Shown one piece after another: positions 8,126 to 16,889 of a stretch of DNA of 64,000 nucleotides (position 1 is the stretch's first letter; each line of letters opens with the position of its first letter). The stretch lies in NCBI RefSeq assembly GCF_024666525.1, contig NZ_CP088294.1, positions 3,658,001 to 3,722,000 of the forward strand, given 5' to 3'. The DNA is from Pseudomonas sp. J452 (GTDB lineage: Bacteria > Pseudomonadota > Gammaproteobacteria > Pseudomonadales > Pseudomonadaceae). Both the position numbers and the translations under genes were made by a program. The notes under the pieces are model-generated. The model was given only the letters and a program-made list of their open reading frames with translations, was not told where the DNA came from and ran no database searches.

Positions 8126-10204
8126 TCAGGATTCGTGAAAGATGCCGGCGCGCAGGCCGACTCGCAGGTATTCCGCGAGACGGATGCGCAGGTTGGTGAC
8201 CCGTTGTGCGCCATACAGCTGGTGGAACACGCCCATTTCGCTCTCGTCGTCGGCGCCCTGGAGGATTTCCGCCGCGGTGGAGGTGGCGAGCTGGCCGTAG
8301 GCGGGAGTGCCGTAGCGCAGCGAGGTGAAACGCGGTGCGATGTGCCGCGCGGCCGCGCTGGAGTCGGGCTGGCAGCGATGGCGGCGGGGCAGGATCGAGT
8401 TGAACGGCAGCCAGCTGAAACGCACGCAACCGACCTGCTTGCGCTCGGCGCGTACCGGCACCGCCCAGCTGTCGGCCGGTGCCAGGGCGGCGAACAGGAT
8501 GCTGTTGGAGATCAGCCCGACCTCGCTGGTATGCAGCTTGCCGATCAGCGTGCAGGCATCCAGCGACAGCGCGGCGCCCGGTGCTTCGCCATCCATGGCG
8601 GCGAAGGCCACGCCGTCGCGGGCCGTGGCATCGATCAGGCTGTCGCTGGCCTGTACCACGGCGTGCTCGTGCGCGCGGATGGCGCCGACCAGGCTGCGCG
8701 AGATACGGGTGTGCAGGCTGGCGATCTCCAGCAGCAGGCTGGGGCTGGTGGGCTGCAGCGGTTGGCCGCCGGCATCCAGCGCGATGCCGGGCACCAGGGT
8801 GCAGTGGCTCAGTTCCAGACGGGCCAGCAGGTTGCCGGCGCCGGCCGCCACCTGCAGTGGCGCACCGCTGATCAGCAGGCCGTTGAGCAGGCAGGCGCTG
8901 TCTGCCGCGCCGCTGATGCTCAACTGGCTAAGCGCGAGGACCGGACGGCGGCCGTTGCGCGCGCGGATTTCCACGGCGCCATCGACCGCCACCTGGATAG
9001 CCAGCGCTTCCTCATAGCGGCCGTTGTCGGTGATTTCCACCACACCGTCGCCGGCGATCTCGGTCAGCGCCGCCACCAGCGTCGGCTGATCGTCCGGCAC
9101 TCGCACCAGCAGGCGGCCGAGTGGTGGCGTGGGCAGGTCGGCGCCGCGTTCGTATTCGCCGCCGCCAATATCGGCCGAGAAGCCTTCGTGCCAGGTCAGC
9201 TGCACCTCGGCGGGGTCCGGGGCGTCGCCGGGTAGGGCGATGCGCCCCAGCAGCGGATCGATGGAATAGGTGCCGTCGGCCGGTGGCGTGTGCGCCCAGC
9301 CGGCACCGTCGTCGCCAAGGTGGCAGATGCAGATCTGCTCGCGCTCGATCAGCGTGCCGTCGACCCACAGCTGCAGGCTCGGCGCTGGGTTGTCCAGCGG
9401 CGCGCCGGCATTGGCGCGCACCCCGTAATGCCGCGCCAGATGCGCCTCCAGGCGCCGGCGCGACAGCGGCCAGGGCACGTTGTCCGGCTCGGCCAGGTGG
9501 CCGATGTCGTCCTCCACCCGTGGCTTGTTGTACAGCGCCAGGTCGTGGCCCAGCGGGCTGGCCCGGTAGCGCCGTGGGCCGGCGCGCAAACAGGGCGCCT
9601 GGCTGCGCGAGTAGGCCTGGATGCGCCACAGGTGCAGGCCGACGTTGGGGATGTTGTGTCGCCCGCGACCGGTCTCGATGCGCCGCACGTCCACGCTGCG
9701 GTTGGCCGTCTCGAAGGCCGTGCCCAGCCATTCCAGCGCCTGCTCCTGGCGCAGGTCGGGGGCCTGCAGCGCCTGTGGGCGTGGGTGGTTCATATACTGG
9801 GTGGCGCACAGGCGCTGGAAGTACTCGACGGCGCGGGCGTCCCAGCCGGTGACGTCGCGGGCCAGCTGCTCCAGTACCGTGGCAGTGCCTTTGCGCCGAC
9901 GCAGGGCGATGGTGTGGGCGACTTCGGCACGCGGACTGGCGACCTTGGGCACCACCTGATGCAGGCCCTGATAGCCGATCAGGTCGCCGATGTAGGGCAC
10001 TACCCAGTCGGCGCAGGTTTCGATGAACAGGTCGTCGTAGAGCTGTTCCAGGCCTTCTTCGGCGATCCCCAACTGCTCCGCCAGCAAGGCGACCAGCTCC
10101 TCCAGCGGACCGCGCTCGAAACCCTGCGAGGCGGCCAGCTCGGCATCTCTTATGCGATGAATGGCCGGCAGCAGGGCGAACAGTGATTGCGCGTCCAGGC
10201 TCAT
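8126..10204 (-). CDS. gpI-like phage tail/baseplate protein of the eCIS (Afp12-like)
   Basis: A 692-residue protein whose N-terminal 220 residues resemble phage tail protein I-type baseplate components (SLFALLPAIHRIRDAELA, DDLFIETCADWVVPYIGDLIGYQ, LRRRKGTATVLEQLARDVTGW). The remainder looks like beta-helical or beta-rich repeats. ATG at 10204 is chosen because it overlaps the preceding stop (ATGA); the frame stays open far upstream, but that part overlaps the preceding baseplate gene. It probably caps the baseplate wedge and carries or docks the following beta-helix protein. Confidence 0.8.
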   Translation of the reverse strand: MSLDAQSLFALLPAIHRIRDAELAASQGFERGPLEELVALLAEQLGIAEEGLEQLYDDLFIETCADWVVPYIGDLIGYQGLHQVVPKVASPRAEVAHTIALRRRKGTATVLEQLARDVTGWDARAVEYFQRLCATQYMNHPRPQALQAPDLRQEQALEWLGTAFETANRSVDVRRIETGRGRHNIPNVGLHLWRIQAYSRSQAPCLRAGPRRYRASPLGHDLALYNKPRVEDDIGHLAEPDNVPWPLSRRRLEAHLARHYGVRANAGAPLDNPAPSLQLWVDGTLIEREQICICHLGDDGAGWAHTPPADGTYSIDPLLGRIALPGDAPDPAEVQLTWHEGFSADIGGGEYERGADLPTPPLGRLLVRVPDDQPTLVAALTEIAGDGVVEITDNGRYEEALAIQVAVDGAVEIRARNGRRPVLALSQLSISGAADSACLLNGLLISGAPLQVAAGAGNLLARLELSHCTLVPGIALDAGGQPLQPTSPSLLLEIASLHTRISRSLVGAIRAHEHAVVQASDSLIDATARDGVAFAAMDGEAPGAALSLDACTLIGKLHTSEVGLISNSILFAALAPADSWAVPVRAERKQVGCVRFSWLPFNSILPRRHRCQPDSSAAARHIAPRFTSLRYGTPAYGQLATSTAAEILQGADDESEMGVFHQLYGAQRVTNLRIRLAEYLRVGLRAGIFHES

Positions 10205-12984
10205 GGCAGCACCTCCAGTTCCAGCGGCGCAGCGTCCAGGGTCAGCAGCTCTGCCGCCTGCGGCAGGCCGCTGAGTGAGGCCACCGGTAGCGCGGCATAC
10301 AGGCGTGGCGCCAGGCCCGGCGGCTGGCCCTGGCGATACAGGCGGCTGACCTGCACCGCCTGCACCCCGGCGATGCCGTGGGCCACCGCGGCCAGCTCGT
10401 CGACCGACACGGTCTGGCCGAAATCGCGCTTGGCGAAGCCGAAATGTTCGCGCAGCGCGGCCTCCACCTGGCCCAGCACCAGCTCGCCGTCGTATTCCGC
10501 CAGCACCTTGATCGCCAGGCGGCAACGGAAGCGCGCATCGGCGTAGCCGACCATGCGCAGCGGTACCAGCGGGTCGCCGTAGGCCAGCAGCGCGGCGCGC
10601 AGCGAGGCATACACCGTGTCGCCCTCGGCCACCGTCGCGCCTTGCGCACCGGCCAGGCTGAGGAACACGCCACGCGCCGGACCGCTGGGAATCCACAGGG
10701 CGTGGGCCTTGTCGATACCGGCGAAGGCGCGGGCGAAGTTGGCGTAGTCGGCGATGGACACGGCGCGGTCCAGGGTCAGCACCGTCAGCGGCGCGTTGCC
10801 GCGGGCCTGGGCCAGCGACTCGCCATCCTCGCCACCGCTGGCGGGCACCGGGTTGACCACTTCGCTGACGCCAAGCGGTCGCGAGAGCAGGGTGGTGAGC
10901 TTGCCGGCGGCCAGGTTGCCGGCGCCGCCGAGGCCCTTGCGGTAGCGCACGCGCACGTTGCTGTGGCCGCTGGGCAGGCGCGCGCCCTCGTTGCCGTCGC
11001 CAAACTGCAGGGTGGTGTAGCCGGCCTCGTCCTGGCTGGTTTCGTAGCTGCGCGCATTGGCCGCGGCGTGGTACAGGGTCGGCGCCTCGCTCCACAGCAC
11101 ATCGTTGATCCGCAGCTCCAGGGACGAGGCGCGCCCACTGGGCGTGCTGGCGCTGAGGTAGGTCAGTGGCGCCTGGTTTAGCGCGAAGCGCTGGTTGGCC
11201 TGGGCCGCGTTGCCGTCGCCGAGGATCGCCTCGACCGTCTCGCCGTGGCTGGCTGGGGCGACGTTGGCGTTGATGCGCAAGGTGGCGCGCTCGAACACAT
11301 GCTGCAAGGGCGTCTGCAGCTGGAGGCTGGTGCGGTCGCGGTCGTGACTGAGGGCATCCTCGGTGTCGCCGATAAAGGCGATCTGGCGCACCAGCGGATC
11401 GTCCTTGTGGCCCACGGCCAGGCCAATCTGGCTGGCCTTGGCCTGCAAGCGGCCGCTGCGCCCGTCGCGATCCAGCACCTGCAAGCGCAGGTTGACCGAC
11501 GCGCTGCCCAGCAGCCCGGCAAACTCCTCGGCGCCGAGTGCCACCGGGGTGCTGCCGAACAGGCGGTCGGCGGCGCTGAGCATAAACAGTTCATCGCCTT
11601 GCTCCAGTGCCACGCTGCCGCCCAGGTCCAGCTGCAGGGCCAGGCCGCTGGCCAGCAGGGCGATGCGCTGGCGCCGGCCGGACAGCGCCAAGGCCTGGCC
11701 CGGCTGCAGGCCGTCGACGCGCTGGTCGAGTTCGAGGAGATCGCCATACGCCGGGTGGAACAGCGGCGTGGCCAGCGTCTCCAGCGCCTCGCTGTGGGCC
11801 AGCACCAGGGTCTGGCGAAGCGGGAAGGTGGTGGTGCTGAGATTTTCGTCGGTGTCCGGGGTGATGCGGGTGATCTTGCCGGACAGGGCGAAAGCACTGC
11901 GGGTGCGATGGATAACCCGCGTGGCGCGGTACAGCTCGACATAGCCGGGCAGGTCGGCGCTGCCGTAGGCCGGGTTGTTGGAGACCAGGGCGAACCAGCT
12001 GCCGGCGACAATCTTGGCGTTGTCGGTGTCCAGGTCGACAGCGGCCGGATCGACTGTGAAGTTGGCCCAGCGCCAGTTGTTGCTGGTGCTCTTGTCGATC
12101 TGGTGGCCGATCTGCGGGTTGTCCGGGCCGAACAGGTTGGGATCGGGCGCGTTGTGGCCGAACAGCGCGGTGCGCTGGCGCAGGGCAAACACCCGGGCGC
12201 CGGCGCCACTCGGGCTCATGGCCGGGAAACCGCTGCCCAGCGGGTGATTCCACAGCAGTCGGGTGCGCCCATTCGCGCTGTCCGCCTCGACCTTGGCCAG
12301 CACGCGCACGTCCCAGCGCTCGCTGCCAGGGTCGCTGAGACGCTCGTCGCCGACGATGAGGATGGCGTCGCCCACCTGCAACTGGTGAAGAACCCCGGCC
12401 AGCCACAGCTCGGTGTCGCCCTTGCGCGGCCGCCAGGCGCGGCTGGCCTGGGCCGGGATGGCGTTCCAGGCGGCGCGGGCCGGTGCCGGGGCGAGGGTCT
12501 CGAAGGTCTGCGCCTGTTCGTCCTGGCCGGGCACGCTCTGCACCTTGCTGCCGACTGGAATGACGATCGGCTCGCTGGGCATGCCCGGCGCGCTCTGCAG
12601 GGTGAAGGCCAGGTGGGTGGAGGCGGCCACGCCGGGTGCCGGCCGATAGCCGATCAGCCGCGCCATCTGCCGCACCGACAGCTGCTCGGTGGCGGTGCGC
12701 AGGTAGTGCTCCTGGGCGTAGCGCTCGGTGTAGAAGCCGAGCACGTCCAGCGAGCAGGCCAGGGCGTCGGACAGCGCCAGAGTGAAGTCGCTGGCCTCGC
12801 GGCTGGTGAAGGCAGCCAGGGCCGGATGTTCGGCGCTGGACAGGCGCGCCTGCAGGCTGTCCATAAAGTCGCCATGGCGGCCGATGCGATAGTCGATCGC
12901 CGGCAGCCCCGGCGGGTTGTCGATGCGCCGTGGCGTATCGGCGTCCACGCCGGTGCAGCAGTCACACTCGGGTTTGCTGGCCAT
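10201..12984 (-). CDS. eCIS putative baseplate assembly protein, second copy
   Basis: A 927-residue protein of the putative baseplate assembly family (gpJ/Afp11-like wedge proteins). The N-terminal region has SDFTLALSDALACSLDVLGFYTERYAQE followed by RQMARLIGYRPAPGVAAS. The C-terminal gpJ-like part includes VLTLDRAVSIADYANFARAF and a final VQVSRLYRQG. A GGAGG site six bases before the ATG supports start 12984; an in-frame GTG one codon earlier is possible. A cysteine cluster (CDCC, about residues 8-11) is unusual. The gene overlaps both neighbours, and with the next gene upstream in transcription (12984-15554) it forms a tandem pair of wedge proteins. Confidence 0.85.
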   Translation of the reverse strand: MASKPECDCCTGVDADTPRRIDNPPGLPAIDYRIGRHGDFMDSLQARLSSAEHPALAAFTSREASDFTLALSDALACSLDVLGFYTERYAQEHYLRTATEQLSVRQMARLIGYRPAPGVAASTHLAFTLQSAPGMPSEPIVIPVGSKVQSVPGQDEQAQTFETLAPAPARAAWNAIPAQASRAWRPRKGDTELWLAGVLHQLQVGDAILIVGDERLSDPGSERWDVRVLAKVEADSANGRTRLLWNHPLGSGFPAMSPSGAGARVFALRQRTALFGHNAPDPNLFGPDNPQIGHQIDKSTSNNWRWANFTVDPAAVDLDTDNAKIVAGSWFALVSNNPAYGSADLPGYVELYRATRVIHRTRSAFALSGKITRITPDTDENLSTTTFPLRQTLVLAHSEALETLATPLFHPAYGDLLELDQRVDGLQPGQALALSGRRQRIALLASGLALQLDLGGSVALEQGDELFMLSAADRLFGSTPVALGAEEFAGLLGSASVNLRLQVLDRDGRSGRLQAKASQIGLAVGHKDDPLVRQIAFIGDTEDALSHDRDRTSLQLQTPLQHVFERATLRINANVAPASHGETVEAILGDGNAAQANQRFALNQAPLTYLSASTPSGRASSLELRINDVLWSEAPTLYHAAANARSYETSQDEAGYTTLQFGDGNEGARLPSGHSNVRVRYRKGLGGAGNLAAGKLTTLLSRPLGVSEVVNPVPASGGEDGESLAQARGNAPLTVLTLDRAVSIADYANFARAFAGIDKAHALWIPSGPARGVFLSLAGAQGATVAEGDTVYASLRAALLAYGDPLVPLRMVGYADARFRCRLAIKVLAEYDGELVLGQVEAALREHFGFAKRDFGQTVSVDELAAVAHGIAGVQAVQVSRLYRQGQPPGLAPRLYAALPVASLSGLPQAAELLTLDAAPLELEVLP

Positions 12985-15554
12985 CACTTGCCTCCATGCA
13001 GATTGAGCCGCAGCACGCCGTGCTCCGGAAAATTCGGATCGTTGTCGAGGCGCACAATTTCCAGGCGGCCGAGTGCCATGAAGCCATCGGCCAGCGGTTT
13101 GGGATCGACCTGGCCCTGGCGCTGGAAGCGCGTCACCTGCACCGCGGCCACGCCGGGCACGGTGCGCGCGGCGGCGTACAGCGGGCTGAGGAAGAAGGTT
13201 TGGCCGAAGCTGAAGTTGTCCGGGTGGAACAGGCCGCGTGTGCCGTCGCTGCGCTGGCGGCTGCCGAGCACGTCGAGCAGGCCGTGGCGTACATCGCTGC
13301 GGAAGTAGCCGGCCTTGACGCAGACCAGCAGGTCGATCTCCAGCGATACATGCAGCGGCTCGTTGACCCGCAGGTCATGGCCGGCCATGCGGTAACGGTC
13401 CAGGTGCTCGACCACGTTCTCGGCGAATGGCACATCGACCGGTTCACCGCCCTCGCGATCCACCGTGACGAACACCGTGTGCCAGCTGCCGGTCCAGCGC
13501 AGCCCGGCGGCGGCGCGCTGCACGCCATCCAGGCGTTCGGTGACTTCGGCGTAGTCGGCCGGGGTCACCGCCCGTTCCTGGGTGCGGAATGCCTGTGGCG
13601 CCGCGCGGCGCAGCTCGGCCTGGTTCTCCGCGGCGATGCCGCCGTGGGCCGGCAGCGGGTTGCTCACCGCCTCGATGCGCGCCTCGGCGCTGACCACATG
13701 GGCAATGCTGGCCGCGCCGACATTACCGGCGGGGCCGTTGCCGACCCGGTAATAGGCGCGAAAGTCCATGCCGCTGTCCGGGCGCCGGCCGTGGCGGTCG
13801 TCGCCGAAGCGCAGGTGGGTGCTGCCGTCGTGCTCCGCCTCGACGACGAAATGGCGGTCCTCGGCCTTGCTGTCCAGCAGGTTGCGCTGCACGTTCCAGT
13901 GGTCCGGGCTGGCCTCAAGTCCGCTTTCCAGGCGCAGGGCGGGGATCGCGTCGGCGGCGCGCCAGTGCAGGGCGCTGCTGGCCGAGGCCTGGGGGTCGAA
14001 CAGCACCCACTCGCGGCGCAGCAGACCGCCATCCAGCACCCGCCGGACGACGCGGCCGCGGTGGGTCACCGGGCCCTCGGCCAGTAGCGGGCGATAGCGC
14101 GGCGGCAACGGCTCCGGCGCCAGGCGCTGGCAGGCGCCGCCGCTGGCCGGGTATTGCATCAGCGGTGCCGGTACGCTGCCCAGTGCCTCGCCGATCACGC
14201 TGCGGCCGTGGTCGACCAGGACGATATTGCCCAGCGCCACGCTGACATCCTCCAGTTGCAGGCTGCCATGAGCCTCGTCGGTCTCGCTGGAGATGCACAG
14301 GGCAAAGGGCAGGGCGTCGGCAGCGTGCCAGGCAATCTCGGTAATTTCGCTGTCGTCCAGCGGATCGAGCAGTGGGTCCGTGCCGTCGAAGGCACGCACC
14401 TGGGTCAGACGCACCGCGTGGCGCCGCGCAGGATCGGCGTCGGCCGCCTCGCCGGTGAGCGGGCCGAGCACTTCCTGCAACACCAGCACGTCGCCCACCG
14501 CCAGGTCCGGCAGGTGGCCGCGCAGGGTAGCGGCGGTGGAGCCGCTCGCCAGGCAGCAGCGGGCGTCACTCCAGGTGTGGAAGAACAGGCGGTTGTGTGC
14601 CTGGTTCAAGCTGGCCTGTTGCATCGGCTCGAACACCAGCGGCGTGCTCTGCAGCGCCTGGCGTTCCTCCGGCGAGTCGCTGAGGATGCGCGGCGGCACA
14701 CCGGGTACGCGGGTATAGAAGCGCAGCCCGTCCGGCAGCGGAAAAGGCCCGCCGCTGACCTGCAGATGTAGCCAGGCGCGGGCGTTGCAGCCTTCGTGCA
14801 GCTGGTAGTCCACCAGCAGGGCATGGCGGCGCAGGCTGCTGCGCTTGCGCGCGGTGTGCAGGTAGGCCTCGGTGGTGACGGCGTCGAGCTGGTAGTGCTG
14901 CAGATCGCCGACATAGGCGATCAGCTCGCCCAGGGTGGTGGCCAGGTCGGCCGGGCTGCGGTCGCGCCAGCCGGGCATCTGCCGGGCCAGGCGATCCATC
15001 ACCAGGCGGCGCAGGCTGGCGTAGTCGCGGGCCAGGTAGTTGATGTCCGGCGCTGGCGTGGCGGGCTCGGCACAGTCCTGCTGCGGGCGGCAGTCGAAAT
15101 CGCTGGGGCACTCGACCTTGAAGGCGAAGTCCACGGCCGACAGACGCGGGTCGAAATCCGCCAGCGGCGTGTCGAGGGAGCCGGCTTGGCGCAGTTGCAG
15201 GTGATAGGTGGAGTGGTCGCCATCGGTGTCGGTGCGCAGCACCAGCACATGCTCGGGTTCCACCAAGGCCAGGAACAATGCTTGCTCGGCGGCGCTGGCC
15301 TGGGCCGGTGGGGCGCTGGCGATGCCGAGCCACTCGACGCTCACCCGGCGCACGCGCTCGCCACCGCTGATATGCAGGTTGTCCACGCTCAGCCCGGCAG
15401 GCACCGGCTTGAGCAGACGAACCAGCAGGGTGCGCTGGCGCGGGCTGCCGGGCGGGGCGTCGAGGTCGAGCACCTCCAGGTAGTCGATGCCGTTGAGGCT
15501 GGGGTGGGCATCCACCAGCGCGCGGCGATTTTCTTCGCAGCAGTGGTAGATCAT
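12984..15554 (-). CDS. eCIS putative baseplate assembly protein, Afp11-like
   Basis: An 856-residue wedge protein. It has DINYLARDYASLRRLVMDRLARQMPGW, then LGELIAYVGDLQHYQLDAVTTEAYL, and a C-terminal gpJ-like domain with ERAVTPADYAEVTERLDGVQ and VQVTRFQRQG. These are the hallmarks of the large putative baseplate assembly proteins of Afp/PVC-type particles. It shares its C-terminal organisation with the next gene, suggesting an old duplication. The ATG overlaps the gp25 gene stop by four bases. It likely links hub, sheath and fibre in the baseplate. Confidence 0.88.
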   Translation of the reverse strand: MIYHCCEENRRALVDAHPSLNGIDYLEVLDLDAPPGSPRQRTLLVRLLKPVPAGLSVDNLHISGGERVRRVSVEWLGIASAPPAQASAAEQALFLALVEPEHVLVLRTDTDGDHSTYHLQLRQAGSLDTPLADFDPRLSAVDFAFKVECPSDFDCRPQQDCAEPATPAPDINYLARDYASLRRLVMDRLARQMPGWRDRSPADLATTLGELIAYVGDLQHYQLDAVTTEAYLHTARKRSSLRRHALLVDYQLHEGCNARAWLHLQVSGGPFPLPDGLRFYTRVPGVPPRILSDSPEERQALQSTPLVFEPMQQASLNQAHNRLFFHTWSDARCCLASGSTAATLRGHLPDLAVGDVLVLQEVLGPLTGEAADADPARRHAVRLTQVRAFDGTDPLLDPLDDSEITEIAWHAADALPFALCISSETDEAHGSLQLEDVSVALGNIVLVDHGRSVIGEALGSVPAPLMQYPASGGACQRLAPEPLPPRYRPLLAEGPVTHRGRVVRRVLDGGLLRREWVLFDPQASASSALHWRAADAIPALRLESGLEASPDHWNVQRNLLDSKAEDRHFVVEAEHDGSTHLRFGDDRHGRRPDSGMDFRAYYRVGNGPAGNVGAASIAHVVSAEARIEAVSNPLPAHGGIAAENQAELRRAAPQAFRTQERAVTPADYAEVTERLDGVQRAAAGLRWTGSWHTVFVTVDREGGEPVDVPFAENVVEHLDRYRMAGHDLRVNEPLHVSLEIDLLVCVKAGYFRSDVRHGLLDVLGSRQRSDGTRGLFHPDNFSFGQTFFLSPLYAAARTVPGVAAVQVTRFQRQGQVDPKPLADGFMALGRLEIVRLDNDPNFPEHGVLRLNLHGGK

Positions 15555-15919
15555 GGCGTCGCTCCCTGGACGAAGCTTTCGTCACGGCGCTGGTTGGTGC
15601 GGCGGATGCGGTACTGCACCTGCACCGCCAGACGTGCCTCGACGGCGCTGACCTCGACCGACTCGACCAGGATCAGGTCGGCCAGCCATTGCTGCAGCGC
15701 ACCCTGCACGAGGAACTGCACGGTGGCGGCTAGCTCCGGGCTGTTGGGCGCAAACACCAGCTCGCGCAGGCCGCTGCCGAAGTCCGGGCGCATCACCCGT
15801 TCGCCCGGTGCGGTAAACAGCACCTGCTCGATCAGGCCGCGGATCCAGCTGGCTTCATCGGCCTCGCGGCTGCGGCCGTGGCCATCGAAGGCATAGGGAA
15901 AGTGCAGGCGCTGGGTCAT
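15551..15919 (-). CDS. GPW/gp25 family baseplate protein (Afp9-like)
   Basis: A 122-residue protein with the gp25 pattern: SWIRGLIEQVLFTAPGERVMRPDFGSGLRELVF, then a helix and a C-terminal strand with VSAVEARLAVQVQYRIRRT. gp25 proteins form the inner baseplate ring from which sheath polymerisation starts. The ATG at 15919 has a nearby purine-rich ribosome site and lies two bases after the PAAR stop; the longer open frame upstream is PAAR shadow sequence. Confidence 0.92.
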   Translation of the reverse strand: MTQRLHFPYAFDGHGRSREADEASWIRGLIEQVLFTAPGERVMRPDFGSGLRELVFAPNSPELAATVQFLVQGALQQWLADLILVESVEVSAVEARLAVQVQYRIRRTNQRRDESFVQGATP

Positions 15920-15921
15920 GG

Positions 15922-16242
15922 TCAGCTCCCGATCACGCGTGTCTGCGCGGCCACCGGCAGCAGCGGTGTGCCGTTGGGCGCGCAGACCGCCTGGCTGTCC
16001 ATCAGCACCACGGGCTGGCCGTTGGAGAGCACCCGGGTCGCGGCCACCACCCACTGGCCGGTGACACAGGGCACCGGGCTGCCGGAGACGTTGAACGGGC
16101 AGCCGGCGATCACGTAGGGGCCGCTCATCAACACGGTTGGCTGGCCGCTGACCAGCACGCGCGGGTTGGGCACGGTCGGATTGGCGGTGCCGCCATGGGC
16201 GCAGAGCACGCTGGCACCGACATGCAGGAGGGGGCCGGGCAT
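15922..16242 (-). CDS. PAAR-like tip protein of the eCIS (Afp10-like)
   Basis: A 106-residue protein rich in Pro-Gly and short strands (GPLLHVGASVLCAHGGTANP, VSGQPTVLMSGPYVIAGCPF, CVTGQWVVAATRVLSNGQPVVLMDSQAVC), the composition of PAAR-type cones that sharpen the spike. Conserved Cys/His positions could hold the stabilising metal. GGAGGG lies eight bases before ATG 16242, supporting this start over longer upstream frames. Confidence 0.82.
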   Translation of the reverse strand: MPGPLLHVGASVLCAHGGTANPTVPNPRVLVSGQPTVLMSGPYVIAGCPFNVSGSPVPCVTGQWVVAATRVLSNGQPVVLMDSQAVCAPNGTPLLPVAAQTRVIGS

Positions 16243-16363
16243 CTCAGCAACCCTCCGCGTGCCATATAGCGCGTGGCCGTGCACGGCTCGGGCGGCGCTG
16301 CTGCGTTGCGTATCTGTCCATACCTGCCTCCTTGTTCCGCATTCCACGGGAACTGCCTGCGAC

Positions 16364-16377
16364 CGCCCGCGCGGGCG
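16364..16377. repeat. 14-base perfect palindrome inside the eCIS operon
   Basis: CGCCCGCGCGGGCG lies just before the spike gene stop-codon boundary on the minus strand, in the 137-base gap between the spike and PAAR genes. This is the largest gap within the structural part of the operon. It could be an RNA stem that tunes expression of the downstream baseplate genes; no T tract follows, so it is not a classic terminator. Confidence 0.45.
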
Positions 16378-16379
16378 AC

Positions 16380-16889
16380 CTAGATCACCGTCAACGCGCC
16401 GTTATTGATGGTTACCGCCGGGCCCACCAGGGTGAGCATGGCGCCCTTGCCGTTCTGGATATAAATGCCGGTGTCGTTGACGATCAGGGTCGCCCCGGTG
16501 GCGCTCTTGAGCATGATTCCGCCGGTCGGGCCGGGCAGGTCGGAGATGGTCAGGCCGTTCTGCAGCGGGGTTTGCAGGGTGATGGCCTGCATGCCGGGCG
16601 GGGTGGCCAGGGCCAGCGCGGGGATCTCCGCCGCGCTGCCCCAGAAGCAGCCGACCCAGATCGGGTGGTCCGGGTTGCCCTGTTCGAACTCCACCCATAC
16701 CCCGGAACCGATCATTGGCAGCGCCACCATGCCGTTCTGGATGCCGGCGATCGGCACGCAGGGCATGGCCCAGCTGGCCGGGATCAGCCCGGCCACATCG
16801 GGCACCTGCACCTGCAGGCGGCCCTGCTGCATGGGGTCGATGTTGTTCAACACCATGCCGCGGTACTTGCCGTAGTAGCGCTGGCTCAT
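16380..16889 (-). CDS. gpV-type spike protein of the eCIS
   Basis: A 169-residue protein. It begins with an OB-fold as in T4 gp5 and phage gpV (YYGKYRGMVLNNIDPMQQGRLQVQVP, then SGVWVEFEQGNPDHPIWVGCFWG). It ends in short beta repeats (LKSATGATLIVNDTGIYIQNGKGAML) expected of a trimeric beta-helical needle. In Afp/PVC the spike Afp8 carries hub and needle in one chain; here the needle is a separate gene overlapping the hub gene by four bases. Confidence 0.9.
   Translation of the reverse strand: MSQRYYGKYRGMVLNNIDPMQQGRLQVQVPDVAGLIPASWAMPCVPIAGIQNGMVALPMIGSGVWVEFEQGNPDHPIWVGCFWGSAAEIPALALATPPGMQAITLQTPLQNGLTISDLPGPTGGIMLKSATGATLIVNDTGIYIQNGKGAMLTLVGPAVTINNGALTVI

Noticed and set aside
5153..9235. 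Two long plus-strand frames (5153-6658, 7226-9235) antisense to the beta-helix and tail genes
   Set aside because: Low-complexity His/Gln/Ala composition from GC-rich antisense; no motifs, and the opposite strand has coherent eCIS genes.
8126..11095. N-terminal extension of the tail protein to 11095
   Set aside because: The extra part overlaps the preceding baseplate gene out of frame; ATG 10204 forms the usual ATGA overlap.
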